The translations under genes and the position numbers were made by a program. Positions 62,382 to 64,000 of a stretch of DNA of 64,000 nt are shown here, piece after piece (position 1 is the stretch's first letter; each line of letters starts with the position of its first letter). The DNA comes from Nocardia brasiliensis ATCC 700358. GTDB lineage: Bacteria; Actinomycetota; Actinomycetes; Mycobacteriales; Mycobacteriaceae. The DNA lies in NCBI RefSeq assembly GCF_000250675.2, contig NC_018681.1:9372349-9436348 (forward strand), written 5' to 3'. A model generated the notes under the pieces. The model ran no database searches and was not told the DNA's origin. It saw only the letters and a list, made by a program, of their open reading frames with translations.

Positions 62382-62772
62382 TCCCGTCGTTCGTATCGCC
62401 GATCACCGCGCGCGGTGATCCTTTCCAAGCGTTCGGCTCCGACACCGGGCCGGTCTGCAGGTCGGTTTCCTGCGACGCCGGATCGGTGGCTGCCTCGGTT
62501 CCTGGTGCGGTGCGAACGGTGCTTCGCTTCCGCTCCGGAACCGGGTCCCACCCACCAGGGTGCCAGGGCGCACATTTGGCCAGTCGCACGGCCGCCAATC
62601 CGAGGCCGATGAACAGCCCGCGCGTCCGTAACGCGGTGACCGCGTACTCGCTGCAGGTCGGGGTGAAACGGCACACCGGCATGCGGGTGGGGGAGACGTA
62701 GGTCCGATACAACTCGATCAGGAAGATCAGCGCGTTCGCCGGTAGCCGGCCGATCGTGGCGGTGCGGCTCAT
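62374..62772 (-). CDS. yidD: Membrane protein insertion efficiency factor YidD
   Basis: A 132-residue protein with the YidD signature YRTYVSPTRMPVCRFTPTCSEYA and the second block CAPWHPGGWDPVP. A C-terminal extension of about 40 residues, Pro/Thr/Glu-rich, is beyond the usual length. The start ATG 62772 overlaps the rnpA stop (ATGA). It assists insertion of proteins by YidC, whose gene follows. Confidence 0.85.
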   Translation of the reverse strand: MSRTATIGRLPANALIFLIELYRTYVSPTRMPVCRFTPTCSEYAVTALRTRGLFIGLGLAAVRLAKCAPWHPGGWDPVPERKRSTVRTAPGTEAATDPASQETDLQTGPVSEPNAWKGSPRAVIGDTNDGSA

Positions 62773-63170
62773 ACCGTGCCGACCCCGAGTTTGCGCAGCG
62801 CGGCGCGCATCTGGCGCAGCAGTTCCGCCGAGGAAGCATTCGCCGCGCCGGGCAGGGCGCGAATGACGACGTCGGTGTCGCTGGGCAACTCCGAGATCAT
62901 CTGGTGGCACATATGACGCAGGCGGCGGGCGACGCGGTGTCGAATCACCGCGTTGCCCACCGCCTTGCTGACGATCAACCCGAAGCGTGGTCCACCGACG
63001 CGGATCGACGCTCCGTCCGGATCACCATGCCGCTCGTTCATGTCCACCACTCCGTCATACCCGTGGGTATGGACATGCACGACCAGATCGCGCCTCCCGA
63101 TTCGCTGGCCGCGGCGCACCGTCCGGGAGAAGTCGGCACGATGATGCAACCGATACGGCTCAGGCAACAC
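62769..63170 (-). CDS. rnpA: RNase P protein component
   Basis: A 133-residue basic protein subunit of RNase P, which processes tRNA 5' ends. The RNP signature is GLIVSKAVGNAVIRHRVARRLRH (about 64-86). An acidic insertion (GVVDMNERHGDPDGASIRVGG region) sits before it. ATG 63170 follows the rpmH stop by 21 bases. The gene is transcribed with rpmH. Confidence 0.88.
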   Translation of the reverse strand: MLPEPYRLHHRADFSRTVRRGQRIGRRDLVVHVHTHGYDGVVDMNERHGDPDGASIRVGGPRFGLIVSKAVGNAVIRHRVARRLRHMCHQMISELPSDTDVVIRALPGAANASSAELLRQMRAALRKLGVGTV

Positions 63171-63191
63171 CCGAGCGTCCGCGAGCGAGGA

Positions 63192-63335
63192 TCAGGCAGT
63201 GAGTTCGGCGCGGCCCTTGCGGCGGCGCGCCGAAACGATGGCGCGACCGGCACGGGTGCGCATCCGGAGACGGAAGCCGTGGACGCGCGCCCGACGACGG
63301 TTGTTCGGCTGGAACGTCCGCTTGCCCTTGGCCAC
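63192..63335 (-). CDS. rpmH: 50S ribosomal protein L34
   Basis: A 47-residue, strongly basic ribosomal protein, with the family pattern KGKRTFQPNNRRRARVHGFR, then LRMRTRAGRAIVSARRRKGR. GTG 63335 is preceded by GAGGAG with 8-base spacing. It is first in the rpmH-rnpA-yidD-yidC-jag-rsmG transcription unit, divergent from dnaA. Confidence 0.92.
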   Translation of the reverse strand: MAKGKRTFQPNNRRRARVHGFRLRMRTRAGRAIVSARRRKGRAELTA

Positions 63336-64000
63336 GGTCAACACTCCTCGAGTCAGTGGGCACCAGTCGGTACCCGAAGCTTTTTCGGTGATACAGGTAT
63401 TCGCGATGAATCACAGGTCTGGTCATCATCGGCGCGTCGGTCTTGGCGCACAGTCGGTCGATATCGACCTACCCGCGGTCAGCACAAGACCGCCACCGCA
63501 CCAAAGGGTGACTGTACGAGGGTACTGATCGGCTCCGGACGGGTCAAACTCGGCCCACCCCGCACGGCCGTCCACTCGACCAGCACAAACCCCGCACGAC
63601 CGGGATCGGGCGCTGTGCACATCACTGCCCAGGCCTGTGAGTATCACCGTGAGTTCGTCCACACCCCTAGCCACGCCCGAGCCCGGCCACCAGCTATGTT
63701 GCTCATCGTTAGCTACAGAACCGCTGGTCAACGCCTTATCGAGCGGCCGCGCAAGCGCATTTCACAACTCCCCAGGGTTCTCCACATCTGTGGATAATTG
63801 TGTGGAAAGACCCCTGGAGTGGCATATTCGTAGGGCCGACGGTGCCACGCCGCCGCCCGGAATGGGGATCTGGGCAGCGTCCGAACCGGTTACGGACGTA
63901 CGCAGGATCACGGTACCGACCCGAGCATGGTCGTCGCCATCACCTCCCCGCGTGCCCCGGCCGTCTGCTCCTATCGACCTACTTCCGGGGAGGAAACTGC
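63336..64000. other. rpmH-dnaA intergenic region (right end of window)
   Basis: About 665 bases between rpmH (leftward) and the expected dnaA gene (rightward, outside the window). It holds a pair of DnaA-box-like sequences (63778-63797) and, in the last 20 bases, a GGGGAGG sequence that looks like the dnaA ribosome-binding site. A promoter for dnaA may lie near 63798-63830 (TTGTGT, then GCATATT). No gene is supported within it. Confidence 0.75.
63778..63797. promoter_or_regulatory. Pair of DnaA-box-like sites upstream of dnaA
   Basis: TTCTCCACA (63778-63786) and, after 2 bases, TGTGGATAA (63789-63797), the reverse of the classic box TTATCCACA, form an inverted pair. A further TGTGTGGAA follows at 63799-63807. 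DnaA boxes in this position fit autoregulation of dnaA or the left flank of the origin. Confidence 0.65.

Overview
The window is high-GC actinobacterial DNA from a Nocardia-like member of the Mycobacteriales. Two blocks carry most of that assignment. One is a complete mce operon (two YrbE permeases, MceA-F and a Mce-associated membrane protein). The other is a right-hand block in the same order as the origin-proximal genes of Mycobacterium tuberculosis (the Rv3907c to Rv3924c neighbourhood): pcnA, mutT4-type NUDIX, an Rv3909-like protein, murJ, sigM, its anti-sigma factor, trxB, trxA, cwlM, a GNAT gene, parB, parA, rsmG, jag, yidC, yidD, rnpA and rpmH. The window stops in the rpmH-dnaA intergenic region, a few bases after a Shine-Dalgarno-like sequence, so dnaA and oriC lie just past the right end.

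Layout. 1-1.4 kb: tail of an unknown gene, an SRPBCC protein and a type I-like RNase H. 1.4-11 kb (minus strand): the mce lipid-import operon, tightly coupled, with a 16-bp perfect palindrome in its promoter region. 11.5-20.4 kb: secreted and envelope proteins (trypsin-like protease, small secreted proteins, LppU-like lipoprotein, L,D-transpeptidase), an MFS exporter, a beta-lactamase-fold hydrolase and a cytochrome P450. 20.5-24.9 kb: ugpA-ugpE-ugpB-ugpC, a glycerophosphodiester-type ABC importer in the mycobacterial gene order. 24.9-37.4 kb: M13 peptidase, an XRE/DUF5753 plus DUF397 regulatory pair, pirin, NUDIX, a second MFS protein, a DUF4185 secreted protein (candidate arabinan hydrolase), and pxpA/pxpB of 5-oxoproline metabolism without pxpC. 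37.4-52.6 kb: tRNA maturation, cell-wall precursor export and its regulation (MurJ, CwlM), SigM and its antagonist, and the thioredoxin system behind a SigH/SigR-type promoter. 52.8-64 kb: chromosome segregation and origin-proximal genes.

The most unusual stretch is 54.9-59.5 kb, between parA and rsmG, which are adjacent in mycobacteria. About 3.4 kb of it holds no convincing gene. It carries seven parS-like ParB sites (an eighth lies inside the start of parA, a ninth covers the rsmG start codon and a tenth lies far away in pxpB), a 14.5-copy 13-bp tandem repeat, a strongly C-biased low-complexity tract, three copies of a roughly 61-bp degenerate repeat, and an 86-bp relic nearly identical to the 5' part of the SRPBCC gene at the other end of the window. 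This looks like an expanded, gene-free centromere, followed by one acquired TetX-like flavin monooxygenase gene.

Starts were chosen from ribosome-binding sites, 4-bp stop/start overlaps and family conservation. No searches were run, so family names rest on motif and synteny recognition.
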